Origin: Stappia sp.
Lineage (GTDB): Bacteria; Pseudomonadota; Alphaproteobacteria; Rhizobiales; Stappiaceae
NCBI GenBank assembly: GCA_002722295.1
Contig: PBLF01000021.1
Coordinates: 62,001 to 126,000, forward strand
Length of the DNA: 64,000 bases
Direction: 5' to 3'
The notes under the pieces were generated by a model. The model saw only the letters and a list, made by a program, of their open reading frames with translations, was not told the DNA's origin and did no database searches. Below, piece by piece: positions 43,413 to 53,280 of the stretch. The first letter of the stretch is position 1. The number at the start of each line of letters is the position of its first letter. The translations under genes were made by a program, and so were the position numbers.

Positions 43413-44708
43413 TTGGCACCCGTTCGCAGCCACCATGCGGCGTCCTACTACGCGGCAACCGTGCCCGAGCAACCGCCGCGCCCGTCCCTTTCGGGGGGCG
43501 CGCGCGCGGATGTGGCGATTGTCGGAGCCGGCTTCACGGGCCTCAACGCGGCGCTGACTCTTGCCGAGGCGGGGCGCAGCGTTGTCGTTCTGGAGGCGGA
43601 ACGGGTCGGCTGGGGCGCGAGCGGGCGCAACGGCGGGCAGCTTCACTCCGGCCAGCGGCGCGACCAGCACTACCTGCATGACACCTACGGCCCCGAAATG
43701 GCGCGTCGTCTCTGGGAAATGGCGGAAGAGGCGAAGAGCCTGTTGCACGGACGTGCGGCCCGCTACGGCATCGACATGGACTGGATGCCGGGGCTCATCG
43801 AGGCGGCGCACAAGCCTCGGTTTGTCCAGGAAGAGTGGGACTACGCCGATTTTCTTGCCCGTGAATACGGCTACGAGGGGATCGAGCGACTGGAAAGCGA
43901 CGAGCTTGCCGCCGCGATCGGCACGGATCTCTATCATGGTGGCGTGCGGGATCCAGGGGCCGGGCACCTTCATCCGCTCAAGCTTGCGCAGGGGTTGGCA
44001 CGGGCGCTGGAGACGACAGGGGGTGTCATTCACGAAGAGAGCCCTGTCACGCGGCTGGAGGATCTCGCCGGCGGTCGCGTCCGGGTCGTGACCGAAGGCG
44101 GCTTCGTGGAGGCGGATATGGTGCTCCTTGCCGGAAACGGCTATCTCTCTGGCCTCGATGCGGACAGCGAGGCCCGCGTCATGCCGATCAGCAACTACAT
44201 CCTGACCAGCGAACCTCTCGACGAGGCTGCGGCCGATGCCCTTATCCCCGGGCGTGAAGCTGTTTCGGACAGCCGTTTCGTCGTCTACTACTGGCGCCTG
44301 ACGAAGGATCGCCGGTTGCTGTTTGGCGGCGGCGAAACCTATCGCAAGGGTGGTCCGCGTGACGTGGCGGCCTTCGTGCGCGGGCATCTGGCCAATGTCT
44401 ATCCGGAGCTCACGGGGCTGAAGGTGTCGCACGCCTGGGGCGGAACCCTCGCCGTCACCCAGACGCGCCTGCCGTGCCTGCGCCGCACCCGGCCCGGTGT
44501 GTATGTGGCCGCGGGCTTTTCCGGCCATGGCGTCGCCATCTCGGGGTTCGCGGGCCATGCCGCAGCGCTCGCCATGCTGGGCGAGAGCGAGCGTTTCGAC
44601 GTCTTTGCGAAACTGAAAACACCGGCATTCCCCGGCGGGCGCCTCTTCCGCTGGCCGATCCTTGTCCTTGCCATGAGCTGGTTTGCCCTGCGCGACCGGA
44701 TCGGCTGA
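43413..44708 (+). CDS. puuB: FAD-dependent amine oxidase, probable gamma-glutamylputrescine oxidase (PuuB-like)
   Basis: 431 residues. The FAD-binding motif DVAIVGAGFTGLNAALTLAE is followed by the PuuB signature VGWGASGRNGGQLHSGQRRD. The C-terminus GVYVAAGFSGHGVAISGFAG binds FAD and shapes the active site in the DAO fold. It oxidises gamma-glutamylputrescine to the aldehyde; the downstream puuC and puuD steps are not encoded in this window. The start is a TTG (43413) 34 bases after the aminotransferase stop; a GTG at 43461 is an alternative. Confidence 0.88.
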   Translation: MAPVRSHHAASYYAATVPEQPPRPSLSGGARADVAIVGAGFTGLNAALTLAEAGRSVVVLEAERVGWGASGRNGGQLHSGQRRDQHYLHDTYGPEMARRLWEMAEEAKSLLHGRAARYGIDMDWMPGLIEAAHKPRFVQEEWDYADFLAREYGYEGIERLESDELAAAIGTDLYHGGVRDPGAGHLHPLKLAQGLARALETTGGVIHEESPVTRLEDLAGGRVRVVTEGGFVEADMVLLAGNGYLSGLDADSEARVMPISNYILTSEPLDEAAADALIPGREAVSDSRFVVYYWRLTKDRRLLFGGGETYRKGGPRDVAAFVRGHLANVYPELTGLKVSHAWGGTLAVTQTRLPCLRRTRPGVYVAAGFSGHGVAISGFAGHAAALAMLGESERFDVFAKLKTPAFPGGRLFRWPILVLAMSWFALRDRIG

Positions 44709-44717
44709 GACTGGGTA

Positions 44718-46433
44718 TCAGCCTGCCTGGCGGGCCGATCCCCTGTCGCGGAAGCTTCTGGCCGAGGTTCGTGCCAGAAGGATCGCCGGCACAAGTCCCA
44801 CCAGAACGATGACGAGCGCGGGCAGGGCGCCATCTCCGAAGGCCTCCCGCGATGCGGCGTTGTAGACGGTGGTCGCCAGGGTCTCGAAATTGAAGGGCCG
44901 CAGCAGGATCGTTGCCGGCAGTTCCTTCATGCAGTCGACGAAGGCGAGAAGCAGGGCTGTCAGCAGCACGGGCCGGATCATCGGCACATGGACTTCCCAG
45001 AGCACCTTGCCTGAGGTGCGCCCGAGCGTTCGCGCGGCCATGTCGAGGTGGGGCGTCACCTTGCCGAGCCCGCCCTCGATCTGGCCGTGGGCGACGGCCA
45101 GGAAGCGGACCATGTAGGCATAGACGAGTGCCGTTCCCGTGCCGACCAGCAGGAGACCCGTCGAGACGCCGAAGGTGGAGCGTGCGAAGGCGTCCACCAT
45201 GTTGTCGAAGCGAGCGAGAGGGATAAGGATGCCGACGGCCAGAACGGTTCCTGGAATGGCGTAGCCGATGGCGGCAATCCTGCCGCAAACGCGCGTGAGC
45301 GCGTTGTGTCGCACCCGCTGGGCGAAAACCAGCACGATCGCGATCACCACGGTCATCAGCGAAGCGATCACGGACAGCGTGAGCGTGTTGGTCATCGCGG
45401 AGACCAGCGCCGGCGAGGTCAGTTCGTCGAGCCGGCGGCTGGCGTAGTCCGCAAGCAGCATCGCGGGAAACACGAAGCCGACGAGGATCGGCACCGCGCA
45501 GGCGATCATGGCGCCGAGCGCGCGCGCGCCACCGAGACGGTATCCGGGCAATGCCTGATAGCGGGAGGAGGTGACGTGGAAGCGCTGACGCCGGCGGGCA
45601 TGGCGCTCGATCCACAACAACGCGAAAACCAGCGCCAGCATCGCGACTGCAAGCTGGGAGGCACCGGCCAGGCTTGAGCGGTTGATCCAGGTGTCATAGA
45701 CCGAGAACGTCATGGTCTGGACGCCGAAGAAGGTTACCGCGCCGATGTCGTTCAGGCACTCCATCAGCGCAAGCGACACGCCGACGACGATCGCCGGGCG
45801 GGCAAGCGGCAGCGCCACGCGGAAGAACAGCCGCATGGGGCCCGCGCCCAGCGTGCGTGACACATCCAGCGCGCAGGCGGACTGGAGCAGGAAGGATGCT
45901 CGTGTCGTCAGGTAGACGTAGGGGTAGAGCACGAAGCCCATGACGAAGATGGCGCCGCCAAGGGAACGCACCTCGGGAAACCAGTAGTCCCGTGAGGTGG
46001 TGAAGCCGAAGATCGCGCGGATCACGGACTGGACCGGACCCGTGTAGTCGAGAATTTCGACGTATGTGTAGGCGATGATGTAGGTGGGCACCGCCAGCGG
46101 AACGAGCAGCGCCCAGTCGAAGAAGGCGCGTCCGGGGAAGCGGCACATGGTCACGAGCCAGGCCGTGCCCACCCCGAGGGTAAGTGTCAGCGCGCCGACA
46201 CCGGCCATCAGCAGGAAGGTCGTCCACAGCGAGCGAGGGAGCACGGTGCCGACCAGATGCGTCCAGACGTCTCCCGTCGGCTGGGCGGCCAGAAGCGCGA
46301 GCGACAGCACGGGAAGCAGGGTGAGGGCGGCGACGATGACGCCCGCCAGGGTCCACAGCCGGTCGGAGCGTGTCGCGGCTGAGCGCGGTGCCTGCGCGGC
46401 GTCGGACCGCAAGGGATGGGACAGGTCGGTCAT
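44718..46433 (-). CDS. fbpB: Fe(III) ABC transporter permease (FbpB family)
   Basis: 571 residues with ~12 membrane segments in two repeated halves. Each half carries an EAA-type loop (SRTLGAGPMRLFFRVALPLA and ARTLGRTSGKVLWEVHVPMI), as in the fused iron permeases. The segment MECLNDIGAVTFFGVQTMTF is typical of the group. It imports ferric iron or a thiamine-like compound with FbpA. It lies 150 bp downstream of fbpA behind a hairpin. Confidence 0.92.
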   Translation of the reverse strand: MTDLSHPLRSDAAQAPRSAATRSDRLWTLAGVIVAALTLLPVLSLALLAAQPTGDVWTHLVGTVLPRSLWTTFLLMAGVGALTLTLGVGTAWLVTMCRFPGRAFFDWALLVPLAVPTYIIAYTYVEILDYTGPVQSVIRAIFGFTTSRDYWFPEVRSLGGAIFVMGFVLYPYVYLTTRASFLLQSACALDVSRTLGAGPMRLFFRVALPLARPAIVVGVSLALMECLNDIGAVTFFGVQTMTFSVYDTWINRSSLAGASQLAVAMLALVFALLWIERHARRRQRFHVTSSRYQALPGYRLGGARALGAMIACAVPILVGFVFPAMLLADYASRRLDELTSPALVSAMTNTLTLSVIASLMTVVIAIVLVFAQRVRHNALTRVCGRIAAIGYAIPGTVLAVGILIPLARFDNMVDAFARSTFGVSTGLLLVGTGTALVYAYMVRFLAVAHGQIEGGLGKVTPHLDMAARTLGRTSGKVLWEVHVPMIRPVLLTALLLAFVDCMKELPATILLRPFNFETLATTVYNAASREAFGDGALPALVIVLVGLVPAILLARTSARSFRDRGSARQAG

Positions 46434-46530
46434 GTCTGCTCGGTATGGCCGGTCCCGTCGCCCGTCGGCAGGCCGGTCCGTTCGCTCATCGGTGTGTCAT
46501 GTCCGTTTGCCGCCCTCTCCGGAAAACGGC

Positions 46531-46558
46531 AAAGGCGCCCGGTCATGGACCGGGCGCC
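46531..46558 (-). terminator. Intercistronic hairpin between fbpA and fbpB
   Basis: An 11-bp perfect stem GGCGCCCGGTC / GACCGGGCGCC (46534-46544, 46548-46558) with a 3-base loop starts 26 bases after the fbpA stop and is followed on the minus strand by TTTGCCGTTTT. It should attenuate transcription into the permease gene. Confidence 0.75.
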
Positions 46559-46584
46559 GGAAGCTTGCGGGGATCGCGCCAGGA

Positions 46585-47634
46585 TCAGCTCGCGGGACCG
46601 TCGTTGTAGCCGACCTTGTCGACCAGCTCACTGGCGGTCTTGCGGTTCTTGGCGATCTCCTCGAGCGGCAGCGTATCGGGCTTGAATGTGCCCCAGGACG
46701 CGACCAGCTCGGACGGCTCGATACCCGGCTCGACCGGATATTCGTTGTTGGCCTCCGCGTAGATCTTCTGCGCCTCGTCCGAGCTGAGGAACTCGATGAG
46801 CTTCATCGCTTCGGCCTTGCTCGGCGCGTGCTTGGCCAGGATCATGCCCGAGATGTTCACATGTGTGGAACCGTCCTCGAAGGTCGGGAACAGGATCTTG
46901 GCGGAGTTCGCCCATTCCTTCTGTTCCGGCTCCTTCTCGTTCTGGAGCATGGCGCCCATGTAGTAGGTGTTGCCGATCGAGATGTCGCACTCGCCCGAAT
47001 AGATGCCCTGGACCTGGGCGCGGTCGTTGCCGGCGGGCTTGCGGGCGAGATTGTCGCGCAGACCCTCGAGCCACGTCTCGGTGGCTTCCTCACCCTTGTG
47101 GGCGACCATGGCTGCGAACAGGGCAACGTTGTAGACGTGCTGGCCGCTGCGGGTGCAGATGCGTCCCTTCCACTTCGGGTCGGCCAGCTCCTCGTAGGTG
47201 ATGGCGTCCTGCTCGACGCGATCCTTCGAGGCGTAGACCACGCGGGCGCGGGTGGTGACACCAACCCAGTGGCCTTCGGAGTCACGGTACTGCGCGGGGA
47301 TGTTCTCGTTGACCACGTCCGACTCGATCGGCTGGGTGATGCCCAGCTGCTTGGCGCCGTCGAGGCGCCCGATGTCGACGGTCAGCAGCACGTCGGCCGG
47401 CGAGTTCTCGCCCTCGGCCTGGATGCGCTCGCTGAGGCCGCTCGAGGCGAAGATCACATTCGTCTTGATACCGGTTTCCTCGGTGAACGCCTTCAGCAGC
47501 GGCTCGATGAGGAACGGCTGGCGATAGGAATAAATGTTCACCTCGCCGTCGGCGAAGGCCGGCGTGGCGCCAACTGCGGCGAGCACGAGGCCCGAGACCA
47601 GGGTCTTGCGGGTCTTGTCGAGGAAGCGTGTCAT
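46585..47634 (-). CDS. fbpA: Fe(III) ABC transporter periplasmic binding protein (FbpA family)
   Basis: 349 residues. Signal peptide: MTRFLDKTRKTLVSGLVLAA, cleaved near AFA-DG. The mature start EVNIYSYRQPFLIEPLLKAF is the ferric-binding protein signature, and the paired iron-ligand tyrosines are in CDISIGNTYYMGAMLQ. ATG 47634 has GGAG 6 bases upstream; an in-frame ORF upstream to 47904 has no ribosome site and no signal sequence. No ATPase gene (fbpC) follows, so it must be encoded elsewhere. Confidence 0.93.
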   Translation of the reverse strand: MTRFLDKTRKTLVSGLVLAAVGATPAFADGEVNIYSYRQPFLIEPLLKAFTEETGIKTNVIFASSGLSERIQAEGENSPADVLLTVDIGRLDGAKQLGITQPIESDVVNENIPAQYRDSEGHWVGVTTRARVVYASKDRVEQDAITYEELADPKWKGRICTRSGQHVYNVALFAAMVAHKGEEATETWLEGLRDNLARKPAGNDRAQVQGIYSGECDISIGNTYYMGAMLQNEKEPEQKEWANSAKILFPTFEDGSTHVNISGMILAKHAPSKAEAMKLIEFLSSDEAQKIYAEANNEYPVEPGIEPSELVASWGTFKPDTLPLEEIAKNRKTASELVDKVGYNDGPAS

Positions 47635-47649
47635 CACTGTCTCCAAACG

Positions 47650-47737
47650 GTCAGGGGTCAAGACCCTGACGTGGGGGGATATGCTCGAGATGACGTTAGG
47701 ACACTCAAGCGCGCGTATCTTAAAAACAGGAGTGTCC
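47650..47737. promoter_or_regulatory. fbpA leader with two inverted repeats
   Basis: Close to the fbpA start is GTCAGGG/CCCTGAC around a 7-base centre (47650-47670), and further upstream GGACACTC (47699-47706) is repeated inverted as GAGTGTCC (47730-47737), 23 bases apart, around an AT-rich core containing TCTTAAAAAC. This could hold the promoter and a metal-dependent operator. It does not match the RirA TGA-N9-TCA or Irr consensus that I know. Confidence 0.35.
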
Positions 47738-47872
47738 GTGTCAAGATATATCGGGTGCGAAATCAATAGTTTGGAATGATTATAAAGTCGCGGGTTCCCG
47801 TGCGCGTGGGCCGCTGGCGGGAAATGCGGCGCATCCGCCGCATCCAGGATGCCACTTCGTGTCGACGCGGCT

Positions 47873-48835
47873 TCAGACGCGCGGCGTTTCGCCGGCAAGG
47901 ACACGGGCCATCAGATCCGCGTCGATGTTCTGCCCGCTCAGGATGACGCCGGTGGTTTCGCCTCTGTGCGTGTCGTTCATGAGCGCGGCGAGGGCGGCGG
48001 CGCCCGCGCCTTCAGCCAGCGAGTGGGTGGCGCGATAGTAGAGGCGCGTCGCCTCGGCGATCTGGTCGTCGCTGACCCGCACGACGTCTTCCGCGCCTGC
48101 GCGGATCACGGCAAGTGCGGCCTCGTCCGGGCAGCGAACGGCCATGCCGTCCGCGAAGGTTGCCGCGCTTGCGGTGTCCGTGAGCGTGCCGCTCTCGAAG
48201 GAGCGGGCATAGGCATCGGCCTGGTCGGACACGACGCCGACGACCTTCGTCTTGCGGTTCAGCACGTCGCGTGCGGAAATCACGCCGCATATGCCCGATC
48301 CGAGCCCGATTGGAACGTAGATCACGTCGAGATCCTTGACGGCGCGCAGGAACTCGGTCGCGTAGGTGGCGACGCCGCGCACGAGGTCCACATGGAAACT
48401 CGGCACCATGGTCAGCCCGCGCTCCTCCGACAGCATAACGGCGTGCGCCTTGGCTGCATCGAAGTCCTCGCCGTGCTCGATCAGGTCCGCGCCGAAAGCG
48501 CGCATGGCGGCATTCTTCTCGCGCGAATTTCCTTCCGGCACGACGATGGTGCAGGCAAGCCCGTAACGCGCGGCCGCAAAGGCCATGCTCTGTCCATGGT
48601 TGCCGCGCGTCGCGGAAATGACGCCGGAGCCGCTCGGCAGCCTTTCGGCAAGCCCTTTCATCATGACGAGACCGCCGCGCACCTTGAAGGCCCCGGTCGG
48701 CGTGTGGTTCTCGTGCTTGACCCAGGCCTTGCGTCCGATGGCCTCCCCGAGCAGCGGCCAGGAGTATTGCGGGGTCGGGTTCATGGCGCGGTAGACGATG
48801 TCCGCGGCATCCTCGATGGCAGCGAGTGTCAGCAT
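47873..48835 (-). CDS. Threonine/serine dehydratase-like PLP enzyme
   Basis: 320 residues. The PLP lysine is in TPTGAFKVRGGLVMMKGLAE and the phosphate-binding glycine loop in VPIGLGSGICGVISARDVLN; the SATRGNHGQSMAFAAARYGL motif is typical of the threonine dehydratase family. It deaminates a hydroxy amino acid to a keto acid; the exact substrate (threonine, serine or hydroxyaspartate) is open. No C-terminal ACT regulatory domain is present. ATG 48835 (MLTLAAIED) is the most family-like start. It ends ~240 bp before fbpA on the same strand. Confidence 0.88.
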   Translation of the reverse strand: MLTLAAIEDAADIVYRAMNPTPQYSWPLLGEAIGRKAWVKHENHTPTGAFKVRGGLVMMKGLAERLPSGSGVISATRGNHGQSMAFAAARYGLACTIVVPEGNSREKNAAMRAFGADLIEHGEDFDAAKAHAVMLSEERGLTMVPSFHVDLVRGVATYATEFLRAVKDLDVIYVPIGLGSGICGVISARDVLNRKTKVVGVVSDQADAYARSFESGTLTDTASAATFADGMAVRCPDEAALAVIRAGAEDVVRVSDDQIAEATRLYYRATHSLAEGAGAAALAALMNDTHRGETTGVILSGQNIDADLMARVLAGETPRV

Positions 48836-48963
48836 GGCAGGTCCGGCGTGAAAGGACGCGCACATCGGTTGCGTGCACGTCGTTTGGAATGGGTTGCCAA
48901 GACTGGCCCGGAGGCCACGCGCGGTCAATGCCCGCGCTGGCCGCCGCGTGCCGTTGGGCCTGC

Positions 48964-51900
48964 CTATTCGGCGAGTACGCGCTGAGGCGGGAAGGTGATC
49001 TCGATCAGCGTGCCGTGATTGAGCTCGGAGTCGATGCGGAAGCTCGCCCTGTTTGCCTCCACCAGAGCCTTGGTCAACGGCAGGCCGAGGCCCGTGCCGC
49101 CGCCGTGGCGGGCGGTGTGCAACTGCCGGAAGGGCTCCATCGCCGCCGCGAGATCCTGATTGCTCATGCCGAGCCCCGTGTCCCGCACGCGCAGGATCAC
49201 CTCGCCGCTGTCTTCCAGCGCCGTCGACACGATCACCTGTCCGCCCGGCTGGTTGAACTTGATCGCGTTGGACAGGAGGTTGAGCACGATCTGGCGCACC
49301 GAGCGTCCGTCGGCGACGACCTTGGGAACCGACGTCGGCAGGCTGGCGCGAATGATGACGCGCTCGCGGTTGGCCTGCGGCTGCATCAGCGCAACGCACT
49401 CGCGGATGATGTCGTTGGCGCAGACCGCCTCGAAGGTCAGGTCCAGCTTTCCCGCCTCGATCTTCGACAGGTCGAGAAGGTCGTTGATCAGGCTCATGAT
49501 GTGCGAGCCCGAATTGTGGATGTCGCGCAGGTAGCCCTTGTAGCGGTCGTTGCCCACGGGGCCGAAGCGCTCCTCCATCATCACCTCGGAAAACCCGATG
49601 ATGGCGTTCAGCGGCGTGCGGATCTCGTGGCTGATCTTGGCCAGGAAGTCGGACTTCTTGGAGCTGGCGCTTTCCGCCTGGCGCTTGGCGTCGGTGAGTT
49701 CCTCCTCCGCCTTCTTCCACTGGGTGATGTCGCGCAGGACCGTGCAGAAGCGCGGCCCGTCCGCGCCATGGCCGACCCGGCCGATGGTCATGAACAGCGG
49801 AATGAGACCACCCGATCCCACCTGGCCGATCACCTCGCGTCCGTCGTTGAGCACGCTCGCGACCCCGTTGCGGGCCAGCCCGTCGAGATAGTCGAGCGCG
49901 TCGCGGTGGCTTTCCGGCGCCAGGTAATTGATGAGGGGCGCGCCGTTCATCTCGTCGCGGGAGGCGTTGAACAGGGCCTCCGCCGAGCGGTTCACCTTCA
50001 CGATGGCGCCGTTCTCATCGAGAATGAGCACGCCGTCGGTCGCGGTCTCGAGCACGGCGTCCATTTCGGCGACCTGCTCTTCCGAAAGGGCCAGTGCGGT
50101 CTGTACCTCGTGCAGCCGGTCGAGCGCGGCTTCCTGCGCCGGATCGTGACGGTCGACGAGCGACATCATCAGTGCCGTGTCGTCGTTCCACTCCACGCTG
50201 TGCAGGCGGGCCTTCACCGGCTTGGCGCCGCCATCTGCGAGCCGCAGGCGCATGGTGCGCTCGGTCATGGAGCCGGGCAGGGAGCTGGGCCAGTCCTCCG
50301 GTTCGGCAAACAGGGCGTCTAGACCGCCGGCTTCCTGCAGGGCGGCAAGATTGGCGTATCCCGACAGCGTGAGCAGCGTCGTATTGGCGTAGATGACGGT
50401 ATCGTCGGCGATGATCGCGACGCCAACCGGCAGCTTGTCGAGAAGCGACGTGCGCGGCGTGCGCTTTGCCGGTTCGACCGGACGCGCGATGATGCCAAGC
50501 GGCTCCACCACACCATGGCCGGCACGCTCTGGCGCCCGGGGAGCGGCTTGTCCGTCCGTCGCATGGGGCTCGGGTTCGGCCTCGTCCGCCGTGCGGGCAC
50601 CCAGCGCCTCGGCGATCTTGCGGAAGGCGTCCCGCTCCGGCTTCGACAGGCGCGAGGTCTCCAGCGCCGTGTCGACCGGCGTCCCCGTATCGTCCCTCAT
50701 TGACGCCGGGAGGTCGGGCATGTCTCGCTCGGAGACGGCTTCCTCACCCTCGACGGGATCGGCTTGCTGGTCGTCCGGCTCGATCTCCTCGAACTCGGCT
50801 TCCAGGAACTCTTCCACCTCCGCCTCGGGCTGCTGCCGGGGCGCGTCGTCGTCGGTTTCCGACAGGACCACGGCCGCTGCCGCCGAAGCCGCCGCAGCAG
50901 CGGCGGGAGCGAAAAGATCCTCGTCCATCTCCAGAACGGAGGAGGGCTCCGCGTTGTCGTCCGTGTCCGTCAGGCCGGCATCGGCAGGGGACGCCGAAAT
51001 CTCGTCGGATGCTTCTTGCGGCTTCTCTTCGGCACCTGAGACGTCTTCAACGTCCTCGTCCACCGCGTCGATGGCGGCCTCGTCCTCGGGCTCTGCCTCC
51101 TCGAGGAAGTCGTTCTCATCGACCGTTGCGTCATCCGCATCGAATGCATGTCCGGTGGGTTCCGGCTCGGTCTCCTCGAGCTCGTCCTGTCCGGCTTCCG
51201 GCTCGACAACCGCAGCCTCGTCGTCCGCGTCCTCTTCGGCGGCTTCGGCCGCGTCTGATTCTGGCGTTTCAGACACCTCAGGCTCCGGAGTCTCCCCGGC
51301 GTTGTCCGGGGCGTCTTCCAGGTCCGATGCGAGCGCAACCGCCGCGCCATCGGCTGCGGAGGTTGGCGCGATGGCCGCTGCCGCGCCGCTCTCATCAGGA
51401 TCGCCGGCGGCCTGAGGCTCATCCTGGGCGGGCTGGTCTTCGGGCTGCGCCGGCGTGTCCTCGATGGCCAGGCGAATGCCAAGGGCCTCCGGATCCGTCT
51501 CCGCCTCGCCGGTGCGGCACACGCCGAACCCGCGGAAGCCTTCGAACACCCGTTGCCGGTCGAAGGCCGGCAGGGCGGCCATGTCCACCGGAACGCGCAG
51601 TGCATGGCCGCTTACCGGCCACAGCACGGTGCGGCCGCTCCACGTGTCGCGGCGCTTCAGCGCGGCGGCGACGCGTCCGTCGGTATCGATTTCGAAGCGT
51701 TCGGCGATCTCGTCCCAGCTCTTGCCAACGATATCGGCGGCAAGCGGTCCGAGCGCGTCCTCGAACTCCGGCGAGAGGAAGGTGAACCGGCGCTCCACAT
51801 CCATCTTCCATGCAAAGCGGATGGCCCGGTCGCGCGGTTCGAAGACGAAATCATCATCGGCATGTGCGGCGAGCGCCGGCGCGGCACGTGGCTCATCGAC

Positions 51901-53280
51901 CGTTTCCTCGTCGCCAGTCCGGGCTTCCTCGACAGTCTCGTCCGTCTCGCTCCCGACGGGCATCGCCTCGGTGAAATCGGCCGGGGCCGGAAGGGTTACA
52001 TCCGTGCGCGAGTCGTCTGCCACCAGGGGACGGGAGTGGGCTGCCTCCGTGACGGATTCCCCGAAAGTGTTTTCCGCTTCGGCGTGCGCTTCCGCACTCG
52101 CCCCGACTGTGGCCTCGGGATCGGTTGTGTCGTCTTCCGAGACGGACTGCTCATCCTGCGAAGGGGCCTCCTCCGCAGAGGGCTCTTCACCCAGAAGTTC
52201 CTCCGCGAGCATTTCCTCGGCCGCAAGCGTCTCCGCCGAGAGTGTGTCCTCGCGCCCCGTTTCCGGCAGGTGCGAAGCGGAAACACCCTCCTGGGGCGAA
52301 GTGGCGTCAGCGGTGGACGTCTCCGGGGCGTCGGGCTCGCTGGCCTCTTGATTTTCCGAGGTCACGGGCTCGGCGGCAGGCTCCTTGCGTGCCAGAAACC
52401 GTGTCGCGCTGGCGAAGGCGAAGAGACCCGTGGCGCTTGCAATGCGTTGCCGCACGGGCGACCCGTCACGGGCATCCGGCACGGTCTCCTCGTCGGCTTC
52501 CGGTTCGGATGCGCTGTCGGCAACGTCCTCGCCCGGGGCCTCGTCTGCCGCGATGGCATCCGTGGTGTCGATCTCCGAGATGGCATCCGGCGCGTCAGGG
52601 GGGGCGGTTTCATCGACGCCGGCCTGTGCCTCATTATCGAGAAGCACTAGGGTCTCGCCGCTGTCGAGCATCAGCAGAACACTCGCGTGATCGCCGTCGC
52701 CAAGCGAAAGCATGGCGCGCGCCGGGGCATGTTTGGCCGCGCGCAGGGCCCTGGACACATCGTCGAAGTCCGGAGTGCCGAGCGTTGAGGAGCTTGCGGC
52801 GACCTGACCCTTCGCGTCGAAGACGATCGCGGAGGTTTCGCGTGCGGCGGCCCCGCCTGACACGAGGTCGACGAGTGCCTGCGAGAGCGGCGTGGTCACG
52901 GCGGTGCCGGCATCGAGGGCGACAATGAGCGCTCCGCTTTCCCCGCCGGGAAGTGTGATGCGGCGGCAGGAGCAGGTCACCAGCATGACACGCAGGCCGC
53001 GATAGAAGCGAAGCCGGTCCGTCGTGTCGCGGTCGACCGGGCCGCTTTCAGCGACGCGCATGATGTGCGGGCGCGCGGGAGCGCGCTCATGGCCGGACAG
53101 GTCGGACAGGGCTGCCAGGGAGCGCACGCCGAAGAAGGCGGCTCCGGCCGGATTCGCCCAGAGCACCGTCTTGCCGTCCCGTGCCCAGATCCAGGCCGGT
53201 CTTTGATCACCCAGATGCAGGCTCGCGGCCGCGAAGCCGCTCAATGTCATGAAGGTGCTCAACTGGCTGTCCATTGGCAT
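48964..53280 (-). CDS. Very large cytoplasmic PAS histidine kinase with acidic linkers (PdhS/PleC/DivJ-like)
   Basis: 1438 residues with no clear membrane segments. Order: an N-terminal PAS-like domain (~1-220), an Asp/Glu/Ala/Pro-rich linker (~230-470), a second PAS unit (~477-607, with RFAWKMDVERRFTFLSPEFE), a second acidic linker (~610-925), two PAS units (~936-1190), and the kinase: HisKA with the phosphorylated His in LAKISHEIRTPLNAIIGFSE (~1217), then HATPase boxes VLNLLSNAIKFNQPGG, DTGLGMS and GGTGLGLPL. The dimerisation helix FGPVGNDRYKGYLRDIHNSG matches kinases that talk to DivK. No receiver domain follows. The linker length is unusual. Confidence 0.9.
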   Translation of the reverse strand: MPMDSQLSTFMTLSGFAAASLHLGDQRPAWIWARDGKTVLWANPAGAAFFGVRSLAALSDLSGHERAPARPHIMRVAESGPVDRDTTDRLRFYRGLRVMLVTCSCRRITLPGGESGALIVALDAGTAVTTPLSQALVDLVSGGAAARETSAIVFDAKGQVAASSSTLGTPDFDDVSRALRAAKHAPARAMLSLGDGDHASVLLMLDSGETLVLLDNEAQAGVDETAPPDAPDAISEIDTTDAIAADEAPGEDVADSASEPEADEETVPDARDGSPVRQRIASATGLFAFASATRFLARKEPAAEPVTSENQEASEPDAPETSTADATSPQEGVSASHLPETGREDTLSAETLAAEEMLAEELLGEEPSAEEAPSQDEQSVSEDDTTDPEATVGASAEAHAEAENTFGESVTEAAHSRPLVADDSRTDVTLPAPADFTEAMPVGSETDETVEEARTGDEETVDEPRAAPALAAHADDDFVFEPRDRAIRFAWKMDVERRFTFLSPEFEDALGPLAADIVGKSWDEIAERFEIDTDGRVAAALKRRDTWSGRTVLWPVSGHALRVPVDMAALPAFDRQRVFEGFRGFGVCRTGEAETDPEALGIRLAIEDTPAQPEDQPAQDEPQAAGDPDESGAAAAIAPTSAADGAAVALASDLEDAPDNAGETPEPEVSETPESDAAEAAEEDADDEAAVVEPEAGQDELEETEPEPTGHAFDADDATVDENDFLEEAEPEDEAAIDAVDEDVEDVSGAEEKPQEASDEISASPADAGLTDTDDNAEPSSVLEMDEDLFAPAAAAAASAAAAVVLSETDDDAPRQQPEAEVEEFLEAEFEEIEPDDQQADPVEGEEAVSERDMPDLPASMRDDTGTPVDTALETSRLSKPERDAFRKIAEALGARTADEAEPEPHATDGQAAPRAPERAGHGVVEPLGIIARPVEPAKRTPRTSLLDKLPVGVAIIADDTVIYANTTLLTLSGYANLAALQEAGGLDALFAEPEDWPSSLPGSMTERTMRLRLADGGAKPVKARLHSVEWNDDTALMMSLVDRHDPAQEAALDRLHEVQTALALSEEQVAEMDAVLETATDGVLILDENGAIVKVNRSAEALFNASRDEMNGAPLINYLAPESHRDALDYLDGLARNGVASVLNDGREVIGQVGSGGLIPLFMTIGRVGHGADGPRFCTVLRDITQWKKAEEELTDAKRQAESASSKKSDFLAKISHEIRTPLNAIIGFSEVMMEERFGPVGNDRYKGYLRDIHNSGSHIMSLINDLLDLSKIEAGKLDLTFEAVCANDIIRECVALMQPQANRERVIIRASLPTSVPKVVADGRSVRQIVLNLLSNAIKFNQPGGQVIVSTALEDSGEVILRVRDTGLGMSNQDLAAAMEPFRQLHTARHGGGTGLGLPLTKALVEANRASFRIDSELNHGTLIEITFPPQRVLAE

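Noticed and set aside
47650-47737. Canonical RirA or Irr box before fbpA
   Set aside because: The TGA and TCA words are not 9 bases apart and no AT-rich Irr motif is matched; left as uncharacterised inverted repeats.
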